A DNA stretch of 5,435 bases, from assembly GCA_945861845.1 (NCBI GenBank), contig CAMAWS010000257.1:1-5435 (forward strand), read 5' to 3'. Within the stretch, counting starts at the first letter, position 1. Every line of letters begins with the position of its first letter. Position numbers and translations under genes: made by a program. Positions 4,612 through 5,435 of the stretch are shown piece after piece. The stretch comes from Candidatus Sulfopaludibacter sp. SbA3. Lineage in GTDB: Bacteria > Acidobacteriota > Terriglobia > 20CM-2-55-15. The notes under the pieces were generated by a model that had not been told where the DNA came from, ran no database searches, and worked only from the letters and a program-made list of their open reading frames with translations.

Positions 4612-5435
4612 TCACGTCTCCGGAAGGTTCATCTTCTTCAGCAAGCCGGACCACCCGGGGGACCGGCGGAACACCGGCTCGAAGGGACGAATGATGACCG
4701 CGATGATCCCGGAGAACCGCTGGTCCACCGCCTTGCCCGCCCATTCCACGGCGGCGTCGATTTCACCGCGGACCAGATGGAAGCAAGTTAGCCCGGCCGC
4801 CTCTCCGTTGGAGTCGCCCCGCAGTTTAGCAAGCAACTCTTCGGCCTCCTTCGTTTCCCCCGCGTTCATCAGCGTCCCGGCCAGGAGCCCGATGCTGTAC
4901 GGAGACCAGGGCGCACCGGCAAAGGCTCTTTCCGCGCACTCGCGAGCCTCGGGGTGCTGGCCGAGCTTTGAATGGAGCAGCCCCAGACCCACCGATCCCC
5001 ACCAGAAGTGAGGATCGAGTTCGACCGCTTTCCGGCTCATCGCGATAGCTTCCCCGTCCAGCCCCATGCCCGCAAGCACGAACGACAGGACATAGTGCCA
5101 CATCTGGCTCAGCGGATCTTCCTCGAGCACGCGATCCATTTGCCGCCGCGCCTCTGCCGCACGTCCCATCGAAAACAGATAAAAGAGCCCATACCACTGG
5201 CGCAGGTGACAGGAGATCGGGTCGCGCGCCATCGCCAGATGAAATCGCCGTTCTGCTTCCTTCCAATCCAGGTCATAGTGGCCGGCCACAATACCGAGCA
5301 TGGCGTGGGCTTCGGGCAGGTCCGGATCGAGTTCCAAAGCGCGTTGGGCGAGCATGCGCGCTCGCGGCATGGCCTCCTGGGACGCCATGCCGCCGACCGA
5401 GGCGGAAGCGAGGTGGAAGTCGGCCAGGCCCACAT
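4612..5435 (-). CDS. TPR-repeat protein, C-terminal part of a probable kinase or winged-helix regulator; 5' end outside window
   Basis: The frame is open from the right edge to the TGA at 4612-4614. The GTG at 5433 is only the first possible start in the window, and the true start lies beyond. About 273 residues are visible, nearly all tetratricopeptide repeats: RARMLAQRALELDPDLPEAH, then AERRFHLAMARDP, ARRQMDRVLEEDP, AMSRKAVELDPHF, ARECAERAF and EAEELLAKL, spaced about 34 residues apart. The DWKEAERRF segment and the ending PGWSGLLKKMNLP match the C-terminal TPR arrays that follow Ser/Thr kinase, adenylate-cyclase-like or CadC-like winged-helix domains in Acidobacteriota. The array would serve protein-protein contacts. 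The effector domain cannot be told from this window. It lies upstream of hicB on the same strand with 177 bases between, too far for obvious coupling, and no clear terminator was seen there. Confidence 0.82.
   Translation of the reverse strand, partial: VGLADFHLASASVGGMASQEAMPRARMLAQRALELDPDLPEAHAMLGIVAGHYDLDWKEAERRFHLAMARDPISCHLRQWYGLFYLFSMGRAAEARRQMDRVLEEDPLSQMWHYVLSFVLAGMGLDGEAIAMSRKAVELDPHFWWGSVGLGLLHSKLGQHPEARECAERAFAGAPWSPYSIGLLAGTLMNAGETKEAEELLAKLRGDSNGEAAGLTCFHLVRGEIDAAVEWAGKAVDQRFSGIIAVIIRPFEPVFRRSPGWSGLLKKMNLPET

Overview
The window is GC-rich bacterial DNA that most resembles an Acidobacteriota genome (Solibacter/Vicinamibacteria-like). This is inferred from gene content only. It has an MFS-fusion type spermidine-synthase-like domain, a C-terminal TPR block of the kind attached to Ser/Thr kinases or winged-helix regulators, and the wreck of a kinase with a TolB/WD40-like propeller. 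All three are abundant in that phylum. No rRNA, tRNA, CRISPR array, transposase or integrase is visible.

Left part (1-1750): a 5'-truncated spermidine-synthase-like methyltransferase-fold gene (+, stop at 1029-1031) converges on a compact two-gene minus-strand unit. That unit is a DUF4258 protein (1439-1750) followed one base later by a cysteine-less relative of YgiT-type antitoxins (1204-1437). It looks like a toxin-antitoxin operon, with a terminator-like hairpin at 1169-1189 and a perfect short palindrome about 45 bases upstream of its first start codon.

Middle (1751-2786): over 1 kb with no intact gene. On the minus strand it holds the C-terminal end of an amidohydrolase (about 2540-2743, one internal stop). 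This runs in the same frame into the transmembrane and propeller part of a Ser/Thr-kinase-type protein (about 1966-2515), which carries a Trp-to-stop change and a large internal deletion with a frame change. About 215 bases (1751-1965) remain unassigned apart from the palindrome.

Right part (2787-5435): a secreted SGNH/GDSL hydrolase (+, 2787-4151) with a complete Ser-Gly-Asn-His/Asp motif set overlaps tail to tail, by 35 bases, with a solitary HicB-type antitoxin gene (-, 4117-4434, TTG start with a strong Shine-Dalgarno). No HicA partner is visible. A hairpin abuts the hicB ribosome-binding site. After 177 non-coding bases comes the C-terminal part of a TPR protein (-, 4612 to beyond the right edge).

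The genes do not form one pathway. Two toxin-antitoxin-like loci, one probably incomplete, sit beside a chimeric gene remnant and gene-end collisions. This suggests a rearranged accessory stretch between ordinary chromosomal genes. I found no clearly new multi-gene system. The best leads are the cysteine-free YgiT-like/DUF4258 pair and the orphan hicB with its structured leader.
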